A stretch of DNA of 64,000 nucleotides from a bacterium (GCA_018062085.1 JAGOSY010000005.1:62001-126000), one strand, 5' to 3'. Positions 8,199 through 16,981 are shown, counted from the first letter of the stretch. Notes: a model not told the origin generated them from the sequence alone. Program-made: numbers and translations.

Positions 8199-8978
8199 CT
8201 AGTGTCCTAATTTCTCACCAAGACCAAGTTCCATCAACGCCGAGTCGCCGTTGGCTTTTTGTGCTTTTGAAGTAGTGATTGTATAAGGGTCAGCCGCTGT
8301 TTTGTAGCCTACCGGTGCGGCAAAGTCTTTTGGGTTGTAGGGCAACTCTTTGAACGACTGAGTGGTGAGATATTCTACATAGCCGTTGCGCTGAAAACCA
8401 CCAAACCAGCTGTTTTCTTGTGTCTTTGGTTGATCGAAAACCAGCGCATATTTAGTGAGAACGCCTTTTTGTGGCCGTATGCCATAGTAGCCAGAGATTG
8501 TGGCATCAACTTCTGGAGCTGTGTTGAGGTGCTCGATAAACCAAAAAGTTTGAGAACCCATCTGGTAGGCGCTGCTCTTGGCTCCAGTAGCATCGGCTGC
8601 CTTCGATTTTTGCAGGCCGATATGGTTAGTGGGCATGCCTTTTACGTCAACTGGATAGGTTTTGTAGAATTGGTTGCGAGTGGTCTTCCATTCGATCTTG
8701 TCGTCATCGCGATAGGTGACAACAGACCAATCTGGCGCCTTTGAGAGAATGTAATAGCCCCAGGATTCGTTGAAAATCTTGATGGCGTTTTTAGAGAAAT
8801 AGATTTTTGTTCTACCCAGATCTTTGTGGTTTTGGCAAACTATCCATTCATGATCAACGTGCATAGAATTGGTTTTCTTTGCAGGTTCGGCAGCCTCTGC
8901 AATTTGCTGGTAAAAAAGGTTGCCGAGAAAGATTGTGCTCAGTGCTATTGCTACTTGCTTGGCAATACGGTGTTTCAT
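8199..8978 (-). CDS. Secreted protein of an undescribed family (copy 1)
   Basis: 259 residues with an N-terminal signal peptide (core near A-I-A-L-S-T-I-F-L, cleavage near A-E-A-A). No known domain recognised. The central part (I-Y-F-S-K-N-A-I-K-I, then Y-Y-I-L-S-K-A-P-D-W-S-V) closely matches the protein encoded at 52656-53429 (V-Y-I-S-N-D-A-L-R-I, then F-Y-L-F-S-K-A-P-K-W-E-V), so these two are paralogues. The S-K-A-P-x-W motif and beta-rich look suggest an extracytoplasmic beta-sheet protein. Lies upstream of, and divergent from, the thermonuclease gene. Confidence 0.75.
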   Translation of the reverse strand: MKHRIAKQVAIALSTIFLGNLFYQQIAEAAEPAKKTNSMHVDHEWIVCQNHKDLGRTKIYFSKNAIKIFNESWGYYILSKAPDWSVVTYRDDDKIEWKTTRNQFYKTYPVDVKGMPTNHIGLQKSKAADATGAKSSAYQMGSQTFWFIEHLNTAPEVDATISGYYGIRPQKGVLTKYALVFDQPKTQENSWFGGFQRNGYVEYLTTQSFKELPYNPKDFAAPVGYKTAADPYTITTSKAQKANGDSALMELGLGEKLGH

Positions 8979-9075
8979 TTGCTATCCAGTCTGCGGCTAA
9001 AATTTTAGATTCCCGCTGACGCGGCAAAGCATTTTATAAAATAGAGTAAGTCATAATAACCTAAACTACATATAG

Positions 9076-9606
9076 GTGAGGCAGTTGCAAGAGAAGAAGA
9101 TATGGTCAGTTTTAGCTCTTAGTGTGGTCTCTAGTTTATTAATTATGCAATCTGCCCAAGCTGAACGCTACAAAGTGCGCGTGGTGGCTGTTTTTGATGG
9201 CGACACCTTGTTAGTAGACCACGGCGGGAAGCGCGAAAAAATTATATTGTATGGTATCGACTGCCCAGAGAGTGCTCAAGAATTCGGCACCCAGGCTAAG
9301 CAGTTCACTGATGCCTGTTGCTCTCGTAAAGACGTGACCATTGACCTCAAGGGTCGTGACAAGTTTAATCGTCTGGTCGCCGAAATTTACTTAAGCGATG
9401 GTGCTGACCTTAATCATGAGCTGGTGAAACGTGGCCTGGCTTGGTGGAGTGATAAATTCGCCCCTAGTGACATGGCTTTGCAAGCTCTGCAAACTGAGGC
9501 TAAGGCTGGTAGCACCGGGCTTTGGGCTGCACCGCATCCGATACCGCCTTGGCTCTTTCGCAATGGTGATAAAGCCGTACAGGCTAAGATTGTGCCTTCT
9601 CCTTGA
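9076..9606 (+). CDS. Secreted thermonuclease (SNase family)
   Basis: 176-residue staphylococcal-nuclease-type protein with a signal peptide (cleavage near A-Q-A-E, about residue 30), expected to act outside the cytoplasm on DNA/RNA. Visible catalytic features: Asp in F-D-G-D-T (41/43), D62 and E65 in Y-G-I-D-C-P-E, and Arg99 in D-K-F-N-R. The position of the first catalytic Arg (Arg35 of the S. aureus enzyme) is Ile57 here, which may weaken hydrolysis. Two adjacent Cys (81-82) are unusual. Start is GTG 9076, or TTG 9085, which has GTGAGG just upstream; both keep the signal peptide. Confidence 0.88.
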   Translation: MRQLQEKKIWSVLALSVVSSLLIMQSAQAERYKVRVVAVFDGDTLLVDHGGKREKIILYGIDCPESAQEFGTQAKQFTDACCSRKDVTIDLKGRDKFNRLVAEIYLSDGADLNHELVKRGLAWWSDKFAPSDMALQALQTEAKAGSTGLWAAPHPIPPWLFRNGDKAVQAKIVPSP

Positions 9607-9714
9607 GGACGGCTAGAATTATTGATGTCCTGCTGTCAGAATGATGGCGGTATCCCTTATCAAGTCAAGATATTGATTTAATGTTCAGCGTAGTTAGTTG
9701 TTAGGAGGTACGGA

Positions 9715-11283
9715 ATGCAGTCCAAATCTAGCGCCATTAGTGCATTCAGCGCGAACAAAGATGTAACCATGAAAGGCAGACCACTTGTCAGCCTCGCTTC
9801 TTTCCTCATGGCAATCTCGATAGGATTTTGCTCCTTGCCTGTTCAAGCTGTTAGCTTCGGTGTCACACCTTTTCCGAAAGGTGGAGAAAACGCTACTCCT
9901 CGCGACCAGACTAATGCCATGAAGATGTGCGTTGATGCTGGGGTTAGCGGTATTTTTTATGGTGGAACATGGGCCGATTTAGAGCCTTCCAAAGGTACCT
10001 ATTCGCTTACTCAGCTCGGTAAGACACTTAAATATGCTCCTAAGCTAAAGCGTTTTTTGGGCGTGCAAGTGTTCGACATTACTACCAAGAACATGCCAAG
10101 CGACTTGACCAAGTCGAAACTCGATAGCCCAAAAGTTTTGAGCCGCTTTGCTCAGTTGATGGTGCGTTTGAAGAAAGCGACCGGTGGCAATATTGCTTAT
10201 TTCTCTATTGGCAACGAGGCCGATGTTTATTTAGCCAAGCATCCTAAAGAAGTTGATAGCTTCATGAAATTCTTTGCTTTGGCAAAGAAAGAAGTTGTGA
10301 AGACATTCCCTGGATGTAAGGTCGGTATTACCCTCCGTGCCGAGAATCTGCTCAATGGTAAAGAGCCTTCTGCGCTTGCTCAGAAGCTATTAGATGAGAG
10401 CGATGTAGTGATGTTTAACTACTATCCGATGGAGAGCTACAAGCCTAAGAAACCGCAGCAAATTGAAAAAGACATGGAAACTTTGACTAAAGTCGCTAAT
10501 GGCAAGTCGATTGTTTTTCAGGAAATTGGCTATCCAAGCTCACCAAAACTTGGTTCATCTGATAAGAATCAGGCTGAATTCATGGAGTTAGCATTCAAAG
10601 AAATACGCAAGAACCCACAAGTTGAATTTGCTAATTTCTTTGCCTTGCATGATTTGACTCCTGCCATTTGTGATTATTTAGCTGAGCACTACACCATTAA
10701 CAGCAAAAACTATCGCCAAGTGATGCAGTCTCTCGGTCTGCGTCGCAGCTCAGGTAAGGCTAGAAGCTCGTGGGATGTAGTGAAGAAAGCTCTGGCTGAA
10801 AAGCCAGTTGTTACACCAGTCGAAACCAAGCCTGATGCGACGAAGCCAGAAGACATGCCTACTGATGTAGCACCTGGTGAAAAGTTGCCAGCTACAACAC
10901 CTACTGAGACACCAGCTACGACACCTGCTGAGACACCGGCTACAACACCGGCTGAAACTCCAGCTACGACTCCTGCTGAGACTCCAGCTAAGACACCGGT
11001 TGAAACTACAACTCCAAGTACAACTCCGGCTGAGACTCCGGGGACGGCTCCGACCAAATCTGAGAAAGGCGGCGAACCTGAATTTAGACTTGATTGGGGC
11101 GAGGTAAAGTCAAAATCTAAGACAGAAGGTAAGTCTGAGACCGACACTAAGACTGAGACCAAGACAGAGATCAAGAGCGATGCTGCTTCTGAGTCTAAGT
11201 CTGAAGCTAAGCCGAAGTCTAAGGGCTGGTTTAAATTCAAGTCTAAGTCTAAGTCTGACTCTGAGACAAAGACTGAAAAATAG
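9715..11283 (+). CDS. Secreted glycoside-hydrolase-like TIM-barrel protein with repeat tail
   Basis: 522 residues. AGGAGGT seven bases before ATG 9715 fixes the start; the signal peptide core follows at residues 21-45. Residues 46-345 look like a clan-A (beta/alpha)8 glycosidase: S-I-G-N-E-A-D (E168, acid/base position) and F-Q-E-I-G-Y-P (E270, nucleophile position). The closest well-known folds are GH5/GH53-like, but I cannot assign a family. Residues 370-455 are T-P-A-E-T-P-A-T-type repeats, and the final 65 residues are a Lys/Ser/Glu/Thr tail (K-S-K-S type). The tail suggests a cell-surface or wall-spanning linker. A strong hairpin follows the stop. Confidence 0.78.
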   Translation: MQSKSSAISAFSANKDVTMKGRPLVSLASFLMAISIGFCSLPVQAVSFGVTPFPKGGENATPRDQTNAMKMCVDAGVSGIFYGGTWADLEPSKGTYSLTQLGKTLKYAPKLKRFLGVQVFDITTKNMPSDLTKSKLDSPKVLSRFAQLMVRLKKATGGNIAYFSIGNEADVYLAKHPKEVDSFMKFFALAKKEVVKTFPGCKVGITLRAENLLNGKEPSALAQKLLDESDVVMFNYYPMESYKPKKPQQIEKDMETLTKVANGKSIVFQEIGYPSSPKLGSSDKNQAEFMELAFKEIRKNPQVEFANFFALHDLTPAICDYLAEHYTINSKNYRQVMQSLGLRRSSGKARSSWDVVKKALAEKPVVTPVETKPDATKPEDMPTDVAPGEKLPATTPTETPATTPAETPATTPAETPATTPAETPAKTPVETTTPSTTPAETPGTAPTKSEKGGEPEFRLDWGEVKSKSKTEGKSETDTKTETKTEIKSDAASESKSEAKPKSKGWFKFKSKSKSDSETKTEK

Positions 11284-11322
11284 TAACCTAACTCGTACCC
11301 TGACTAGCACCCGTCCATCAAT

Positions 11323-11360
11323 TCAAGGGGAACTCGCTGCTATGAGCGAGTTCCCCTTGA
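11323..11360 (+). terminator. 16-bp perfect hairpin after the glycosidase-like gene
   Basis: 11323-11338 and 11345-11360 are exact reverse complements around a six-base loop, 39 bases after the stop at 11283. No U-run follows, so it may terminate or stabilise the transcript. Between it and the convergent thioredoxin-like gene (stop at 11521) nothing else is seen. Confidence 0.6.
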
Positions 11361-11520
11361 GCTAATTCTAGCCGACTGCAATGCAGTGATTACACTTAGC
11401 CTCAGAGCCTTGTGTGCATATCATCTGCGGGCCATCGTGTACCATGATTTGGCCCAAGATCAACTGGCTGAAAGTACTCTTACAGCGGAGGGAAAGTTGA
11501 AGGAAATCAACCAAGTTTTG

Positions 11521-12492
11521 CTAGTGCCGCCATTGCCCCTGCCTGTTGCGCATCTCTTGGTCGTGGCGCAGAGAGCCCGGGTCTGTAACTGGAATAGCCG
11601 ATGTCCATTTAATTCCCTCTTGCATGCCCAGGCGAATGTGCTCTCTGTACTCAGTATTTGAGGGGCGATATTGATCGATGGTTTGCTTTAAGGCCCGCTC
11701 AAGATCGGCCGCTGAGGCCTCGGCGTTGAGTTGTGCCAATACTTGGCCGCTGGTGCCGAATTCGTTCGGGGCAACGAAGACATAACCACGGGTAAGGCTG
11801 ACTCCGCGAAGGGCGCTCAGCTCGTTTCTTGTTGCTGAGGTATAGGTCACCCTGCCAATTAGATCGCTGCGCCAAGAAAGAGGAGCCAGCTTCTTTTCCA
11901 TTGCCTGCCGTTCGAGCGAGCGGTCGCTGACAACAATGGCCAGGGGCAATTTGTCGGCTGCGGCAACGTTGAGGCCGAGGCGCACAGTTGCCACCACTGG
12001 CAGATTTTGGTTTTCTCCGCGACCAGAATAACGCTTGGCGATATCATCTAGGCCTAGCGCCATCTCGTGTGCATCTCTATATTGCCAGCTGGGCTCGCGG
12101 CTTCCACGGGTGAGTGGTCGGCCGTAGGGGTCGAGCAGTACAAAAAGTGTATTCTCTAAGGCCGCGCCGGGCCGCCAGTATGATTTTAGAACTTCCGCTT
12201 CACTGGCGCTTTCGTAGGTCATTAAGCGCACGCATACAAATTTTCTAGAGGCGGCTATAATTTCAGGCGAAGACAGGTAACTCCCGTCAGCTCTCTGCTT
12301 GCCTGGTCACCAAACGCCCGGCACGCCGCTGCAATTGGGGGCGCCTGAGAAGAGCAAGATTGGCTTGCCTGTTTGCCTCGCTTCTTCAAGACCTTGTTGC
12401 CAGGTTGGTATCCAGCCAATTGTTGTTGCCGCCAGTGCTGCTTGGGGCAGCAAAAAAGCGAACAAAAGCAGCACACATGTTGATAATTTCAT
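11521..12492 (-). CDS. Secreted thioredoxin-fold protein split by an in-frame TGA
   Basis: One frame from ATG 12492 to 11521, interrupted by a single TGA at 12307-12309. The 61 residues before it comprise a signal peptide (M-K-L-S-T-C, cleavage near A-L-A-A) and the start of a thioredoxin fold (G-K-P-I-L-L-F-S-G-A-P-N-C, with Cys at the active-site position). After the TGA the same frame continues with helix and strand (S-S-P-E-I-I-A-A-S-R-K-F-V-C-V-R-L) and a further domain (T-L-F-V-L-L-D-P-Y-G-R-P). The downstream 236 codons are also open from a GTG at 12231, but that codon lies inside the fold. Possible explanations: nonsense mutation, sequencing error, read-through or selenocysteine. Confidence 0.6.
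12307..12309 (-). other. In-frame TGA codon inside a thioredoxin-fold gene
   Basis: The codon sits between ...G-V-P-G-V-W and P-G-K-Q-R, eight codons after the Cys of the A-P-N-C motif. Coding character continues on both sides in the same frame. A weak stem (C-A-G-G-C pairing with G-C-C-U-G about 40 bases on, with bulges) follows, but it lacks the apical loop typical of bacterial SECIS elements. Confidence 0.6.
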
Positions 12493-12574
12493 GGCAAAGT
12501 TTTCCTCGGCAGCATCCTAGTTTTCTATAAACTTCTCTAGTTTTTCATACAATATTGGAGAAATTATGGATTTT

Positions 12575-13768
12575 TTAAGGCCTCTGAATTGCCCACCAAA
12601 GAAAATAAAGTATAGAAATTACTAGAATTGTAAAAAGAGTAATTTTGATCCAGCTGTAGGGCCGCTCCCCTTGCACTTCTCCGGTGCGGGCGTTGACCAC
12701 TACTTGATAAAGTTTGTTTTGCAGGTGGTAGGCACCAACATAAACGGGCAGCAAAATGTGCTTGAAAGTAATGGCAGAGTGCTGCGTTTGTACAGAGAAT
12801 ATTCGCTGCTCATCGCCACCAATCTGATAGCGAATATCGTTTTCGATTATTCCAGACATGACAGCCTGAGCCCTTTCAAACCCCTCTGGTAAAGTTACTT
12901 GATAGCGCTCAGCTTTGTAGCCTGCCAGGAAGGCCGGGTCGTATGGCTTGAGTTCTGGTAAATCCCAGGGCTCCAGCTCAGCCAGTGCACGAGCCGGTAG
13001 TGACTTGGTTCCAGCAATTAAAACGTCATCGAACCAACGTGTTACTCGGCCGGCAACCGGATGCCAAGCCGTTCTGCGCACTTGTCGGCTGGCTTGCACT
13101 TGATTGCCATTCGAGTCAGTCTCTGTGTAATATTCGGTTTCATAGTAGTATTGGCCGCGTTCGCCGGTGTAGTGGCTGGTGGTGTAAGAATCATAAGTCC
13201 AAAATGGAATGTATACACCTGAGATGCCGCCAGGCACAGCGAAGCGTTTTAGGGCATCAGGAGCAAACCAGCGGCTGGCGATCCATTTTTTGATTGCATC
13301 AGTTGCTGCAGCTTTTTCTACGCGAAAAGGAAGAACTGCAGCCGGTGCCACTATTGGATCTGGTGATTTTGCTTGGGCCACAAGGGCTGTACCACAGAAG
13401 CTGCATTGGCTCGCCGTGACAGGTGGGGTGAAAGTCACTTTAGCGCCACAGCCCTTGCAGTCAACTTCAAGTGTGTCGGCAGCTAAATCTGTTAACTGCT
13501 CAGGCAGAAGTTTTAAGTAGCGCTCGTAATCACATTCGACAATTGCTTCTTTGCTCTCGGCAATTAACTCTTTGTGCTGGCAGAAGTTGCAGGTGAGGGC
13601 GCCGTCTTTGGGCTCGAATAGTAAATCGGCACCACATCCGGGGCATCTGTAGCGCCGTACTTTTTCTATTGAAGTCTTCACTTCTAACGGTTGCTTGTCA
13701 GAAGTGTGTTGAAGTGAAGTTATCTCTGGTGACTTGAGCTTGTGTGGCTCGTTCTCTGGTGATTTCAT
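12575..13768 (-). CDS. Double zinc-ribbon membrane-anchored protein
   Basis: 397 residues. Two zinc ribbons are visible: C42-x2-C45 with C60-x2-C63, and C104-x2-C107 with C122-x2-C125. A roughly 230-residue middle region follows (G-V-Y-I-P-F-W-T-Y-D near 205), and a single C-terminal membrane segment (about 375-392, I-T-L-F-T-I-L-V-I-S-I-L-Y-F-L-W-W) ends the protein. Proteins of this layout are common but uncharacterised and are sometimes mis-named PriA or TFIIB-like. The ATG overlaps the TGA of the upstream secreted gene (ATGA), so the two are translationally coupled. A role in protein or nucleic-acid contact at the membrane is only a guess. Confidence 0.78.
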   Translation of the reverse strand: MKSPENEPHKLKSPEITSLQHTSDKQPLEVKTSIEKVRRYRCPGCGADLLFEPKDGALTCNFCQHKELIAESKEAIVECDYERYLKLLPEQLTDLAADTLEVDCKGCGAKVTFTPPVTASQCSFCGTALVAQAKSPDPIVAPAAVLPFRVEKAAATDAIKKWIASRWFAPDALKRFAVPGGISGVYIPFWTYDSYTTSHYTGERGQYYYETEYYTETDSNGNQVQASRQVRRTAWHPVAGRVTRWFDDVLIAGTKSLPARALAELEPWDLPELKPYDPAFLAGYKAERYQVTLPEGFERAQAVMSGIIENDIRYQIGGDEQRIFSVQTQHSAITFKHILLPVYVGAYHLQNKLYQVVVNARTGEVQGERPYSWIKITLFTILVISILYFLWWAIQRP

Positions 13769-14556
13769 ATGCTTTTCACCTTCTTTAGTACTAACCAGTT
13801 GCTTTGTCTATGTGTCTTCGATCTGTCTAAGCCAATTGTAATAGTTTTGCCGGTGGTGGCATGGCGATACCAGCCTTCGTCCCAGGCGCCCATGTCGAAG
13901 TATAGTGCTTCTGTCACGCTAAGGGCCGCAAGGTCGGTGTTGAAGGTACTAAACGTAATTGCTTTATCGCTTTCAAAGATTTTGAAAGTACCTTGCTTTG
14001 TTAGGCCAATCGCCCGACGCTGAAATTTGCTCTGATCCCGAAATACAGCAGGGTTGCCATTGTGTACAATCAAAAATTGCTGAAACAGCGAACCTTTGAC
14101 CTTTTGCACCGATTCTAGAAATGTTTTTGAGAGCGTTGCACCTTTGTTGGTGGCGAGCAATCTGCCTTGGCCATTTTCAATTACCATGGCACCGCCTAGT
14201 TCATGGTTAATGGCATTGCCATTGCCGATTGCTCCATTGCAGATGAACACTCCATCAATTTTGTTGTCGTGCCCGGTAAAGGCTGCAGGGATGCAGAAGA
14301 CGATGTCGTTATCTGATGTTGAAGGCCTCACTGTGCGAAAATCGAGGGCAAATTTTTCTTGAGGGAAAAGCTGATAGACCACTCCGCTTGCCGCCTTGAC
14401 GCTGGTTGGAGCAATGCCTGTGATACTTTCTTTGCTTTTGTTGTTTGTGTTGCCTTTGCTGCTTATGTTGCTAGTGGCATCGACAGCGTGCGCAGGGCTT
14501 ATGCTTGCTAGGCACAATACAAGAATGATTGTTGTGTTAATTGCTCTAAACATCAA
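13765..14556 (-). CDS. Secreted protein, possibly NAGPA/DUF2233-like
   Basis: 263 residues with signal peptide (cleavage near A-H-A-V) and a Ser/Asn/Lys-rich linker. The globular part has a layout resembling phosphodiester glycosidase (NAGPA/DUF2233) proteins: a central G-G-A-M-V-I-E-N-G-Q-G segment, then R-R-A-I-G-L-T-K-Q-G, then A-L-Y-F-D-M-G-A-W-D. This is a tentative fold-level resemblance and catalytic residues cannot be confirmed. It is upstream of, and overlaps by four bases, the zinc-ribbon membrane protein, making a two-gene operon. Confidence 0.65.
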   Translation of the reverse strand: MMFRAINTTIILVLCLASISPAHAVDATSNISSKGNTNNKSKESITGIAPTSVKAASGVVYQLFPQEKFALDFRTVRPSTSDNDIVFCIPAAFTGHDNKIDGVFICNGAIGNGNAINHELGGAMVIENGQGRLLATNKGATLSKTFLESVQKVKGSLFQQFLIVHNGNPAVFRDQSKFQRRAIGLTKQGTFKIFESDKAITFSTFNTDLAALSVTEALYFDMGAWDEGWYRHATTGKTITIGLDRSKTHRQSNWLVLKKVKSI

Positions 14557-14708
14557 GAACTCTCATGGCAATAAGGTCGAACGGCCATTCAGAAAACCTG
14601 GCGAGATAATGGTACACAATTATAATGGTTGTAACCTAAAGTCTTGGTGCCGTGGCAGCTAAGCATATCTTTCTAAGCGTAAGCGGGTTCGACTTACCGG
14701 GCACATGG

Positions 14709-15293
14709 TTACATCTTGTCGTAAATTGCGTTTTTCTCTTGCTCTGTCAACTCTCTGCCTAGGTCACGGAGTTTATAGCGGTGGCCTTGTTCTCCCGATG
14801 GCAAACGACCACTTGTGTCCCAGTCGGCTCCGCGGATGCCCACGAAAACTTTGTAAGGCAGCTCGTGTTTGCAAGTTGACGTTATAATCGCGACAGCATT
14901 CTCAATGCCAAGTGTTTTGCTAGCGTCAAATGTATACCAGCTTGGAGTGTCAATTTGAGTTGGGTTTCTCACCGATTGGAAGCCAGCAATGGCAATTGGC
15001 CTTAATCGTTCGTGAAGTGCCTCACTAGACTCCCCGGCCTGCTGCTGAATCTCTTGCCTTCTACTAAAACTCAATTTCTCAAAAGTTTCGCTGGACTGAG
15101 CATCAGTCAAGGTTGGCGCTGCGCCGAACTGTAAATCTAATGTGCGCTGAGCAGAGTTGATTGCCCGGAGGTTGCCAGAATTTACGTCTGTTGCTAAAGG
15201 CGTGCGCATTTCGGTGAAACTTTCCGCCGCCGGATTGTAGAAACCGGTTGGTGTGGAGTCCACTTTTGTCGACGGCTTTTCTAGTTCTTTCAT
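14709..15293 (-). CDS. Hypothetical soluble protein
   Basis: 194 residues with no signal peptide or membrane segment. The N-terminal half is polar and helical with many Gln/Glu (F-S-R-R-Q-E-I-Q-Q-Q-A-G), and the C-terminal half is more globular (I-A-I-A-G-F-Q-S-V, P-Y-K-V-F-V-G-I-R-G-A-D-W-D). No family recognised. The stop is followed by a 150-base gap to the oppositely placed promoter region of the NAGPA-like gene. Directly upstream on the same strand is a start-less coding fragment (15325-15531). Confidence 0.55.
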   Translation of the reverse strand: MKELEKPSTKVDSTPTGFYNPAAESFTEMRTPLATDVNSGNLRAINSAQRTLDLQFGAAPTLTDAQSSETFEKLSFSRRQEIQQQAGESSEALHERLRPIAIAGFQSVRNPTQIDTPSWYTFDASKTLGIENAVAIITSTCKHELPYKVFVGIRGADWDTSGRLPSGEQGHRYKLRDLGRELTEQEKNAIYDKM

Positions 15294-15324
15294 AGGATCA
15301 CGGACCTTGAAGGTTCAAGCTCAA

Positions 15325-15531
15325 TCAATATACCCAGAAAGGGAAGCTTGGCTTATTCTCCTGTGACTTTATCCCTGCATTTTCAAGATTGAGCAGGGCT
15401 TTGTTGTACATATCATTCCAACCAGGGTCCGATTTACCATCAATGAGGATCTTGTATATAGACTGCAGTTTGTCGGTCGTTAGTGAATAGGCTTCAACAT
15501 ATTGATTGGTCCCATTTTTGCGGGAAAAACT
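15325..15531 (-). other. Start-less open frame directly after the methyltransferase stop
   Basis: 68 codons open in the same frame as the methyltransferase, running from its TGA (15532-15534) to a TGA at 15325-15327. The translation looks protein-like (K-L-Q-S-I-Y-K-I-L-I-D-G-K-S-D-P-G-W-N-D), with no ATG, GTG or TTG in its first half. It is either the 3' remnant of a lost gene or a read-through extension. Homology to known proteins not recognised. Confidence 0.4.
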
Positions 15532-16332
15532 TCACTGCTTCTCTGCCACCAAAATCAATTTCTCTGCGCCCAAAGTAAATGGCTCTGGCGCTTCCAAATC
15601 AGTCGAGGCCAGCATCTCTAATACAGAAAAACCGGCTGCTCCTAGCATGTCGCACAGCTCACCAGAGGTATAAATCCAATGCTTGGCTGCGCGCACTTCT
15701 TGCTTTCCGTTTTGGATGTAAGTATAAGTAGTCGCGACAGTACTGGTTTTGCAGTCGTATTGATTCTCGATGAGCATGTACATATCGCCTACTTGAAGCC
15801 ATTCTTTTTCGCCACCATTGACGAGAAAACACTCAGCAATCATGGCCGAGTCAATCACCAAGCGCGCTTTGCTTTTCAGGCTTTTGCCAATGGCTTGTAA
15901 AAATTCGGTGGTGCCTGAGCGATCGAAATAGCCAAAGCTATTGCCCATGCAAAACGCGCCGTCAAAATCTTGAGGCAAGGCCAGTTTGCGCATATCGTCC
16001 TGGATATAATCAATTTTGCTCTTGTGCGCCCGAGCCGATTCTTTGGCTTGCTGGATGAAAGTCTTCGAGAAATCGACTGCAGTGATTTTGTATTCCATAA
16101 GCGAAAGCGGCAGACTGAGCCTACCGTTGCCGCAGGGTGCGTCTAGTAATTTGCTGCCTTGTGGTGCTGAGAGAGTCTCTAGCAAAAAGGCCACTTCTTC
16201 TTCAGTCTGTTCAATGGGAATAGCACGGCGCCACAGCTCTAGCGACAGGCCTTGAAAGAACTCTTCGTACCATTCGCTGGCTTGAACTTTTCCCACGTTG
16301 GCTTCCTTTGCTGACACTTTAGCTCCCGACAC
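15532..16332 (-). CDS. Class I SAM-dependent methyltransferase
   Basis: 266 residues. Rossmann-fold methyltransferase with SAM motif I L-L-D-A-P-C-G-N-G-R (about 59-68), motif II acidic residue in I-T-A-V-D-F-S, and motif III-like D-Y-I-Q-D-D-M. A C-terminal beta-rich substrate lid follows (L-V-I-D-S-A-M-I-A-E). Proteins of this type methylate small molecules; the substrate cannot be deduced. Transcribed leftwards, ending at TGA 15532 with an unexplained open frame behind it. A Usp-like gene ends 51 bases upstream of its start. Confidence 0.85.
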   Translation of the reverse strand: MSGAKVSAKEANVGKVQASEWYEEFFQGLSLELWRRAIPIEQTEEEVAFLLETLSAPQGSKLLDAPCGNGRLSLPLSLMEYKITAVDFSKTFIQQAKESARAHKSKIDYIQDDMRKLALPQDFDGAFCMGNSFGYFDRSGTTEFLQAIGKSLKSKARLVIDSAMIAECFLVNGGEKEWLQVGDMYMLIENQYDCKTSTVATTYTYIQNGKQEVRAAKHWIYTSGELCDMLGAAGFSVLEMLASTDLEAPEPFTLGAEKLILVAEKQ

Positions 16333-16383
16333 ATAGACTTATCGACTCGCAAGTCTGTTCTGTCAGGTGTATCTATAGCACAT

Positions 16384-16923
16384 TTAGCGCAGCTTAAGGC
16401 CAAAAGACAGTCCGTCTCCTGCTGCTGGTCGAATGACATGAACGTGCAAGTCTAATGGTGCCTTTTTTAGCACGGTTTTTAGTACGCTCGTGCTAAACCA
16501 GCCTTCGTTCAGCGATGACGTGTCTGCTAGTAAAATTGCTAGATTGCAGTGCCAACGTTTTGCTTGTTCAATTATGCAATCAGATATGTCTTCGGCCACG
16601 ATGACTTCGCTACGCACTTCTGCCTGAACGAAGCTTTTTACTCTGGCTGCAATCTCTTCCAAAAAGGCTTGTGACTCTTCTTGCTTCCTATCTTGTTCTC
16701 TGAGTCGGCTGATGGCTTCTGTGTGGGTGTAGGCCGGGGTATCTAACACATCGTTTTCAATTACATGTAGAAAAGTAATGCTTTCGAAAGGCAAATCTTT
16801 GTTGGCAAAGAGAATGTCTTGAACCGTTTCTCCATAGTCAAAGCTTTTAATAGGAACCAATAAGCGGATAACACCTTCTTCTTTTTTCTCGGTTGAACTA
16901 TTTTTGCTGCTTTCTTTTTTCAT
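16384..16923 (-). CDS. Universal stress protein (Usp)-like
   Basis: 179 residues with the Usp/HUP alpha-beta layout: a first strand I-R-L-L-V-P-I-K-S-F-D, second strand I-T-F-L-H-V-I-E-N, a long helical hairpin, E-V-I-V-A-E-D-I (third strand) and N-L-A-I-L-L-A-D-T. The G-x2-G-x9-G-S/T ATP motif is not preserved, so it is probably a non-nucleotide-binding variant. It follows the SulP transporter gene by 58 bases on the same strand. SulP-Usp pairs are known in other bacteria, suggesting a regulatory partner of the transporter. Confidence 0.72.
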   Translation of the reverse strand: MKKESSKNSSTEKKEEGVIRLLVPIKSFDYGETVQDILFANKDLPFESITFLHVIENDVLDTPAYTHTEAISRLREQDRKQEESQAFLEEIAARVKSFVQAEVRSEVIVAEDISDCIIEQAKRWHCNLAILLADTSSLNEGWFSTSVLKTVLKKAPLDLHVHVIRPAAGDGLSFGLKLR

Positions 16924-16981
16924 CCATTTACCTCTTTGTTCTAACTTCTAATAATCCGTTTGCATGCCTGTTCATGCCTAA

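Noticed and set aside
10710-11240. Minus-strand Val/Ser/Gly-rich frame opposite the T-P-A-E repeats
   Set aside because: Low-complexity antisense shadow of the repeat tail of the glycosidase-like gene.
12255-12306. SECIS element after the TGA of the thioredoxin-fold gene
   Set aside because: The possible stem is bulged, has an 18-base loop and lacks the expected apical G-U feature; kept only as a remark.
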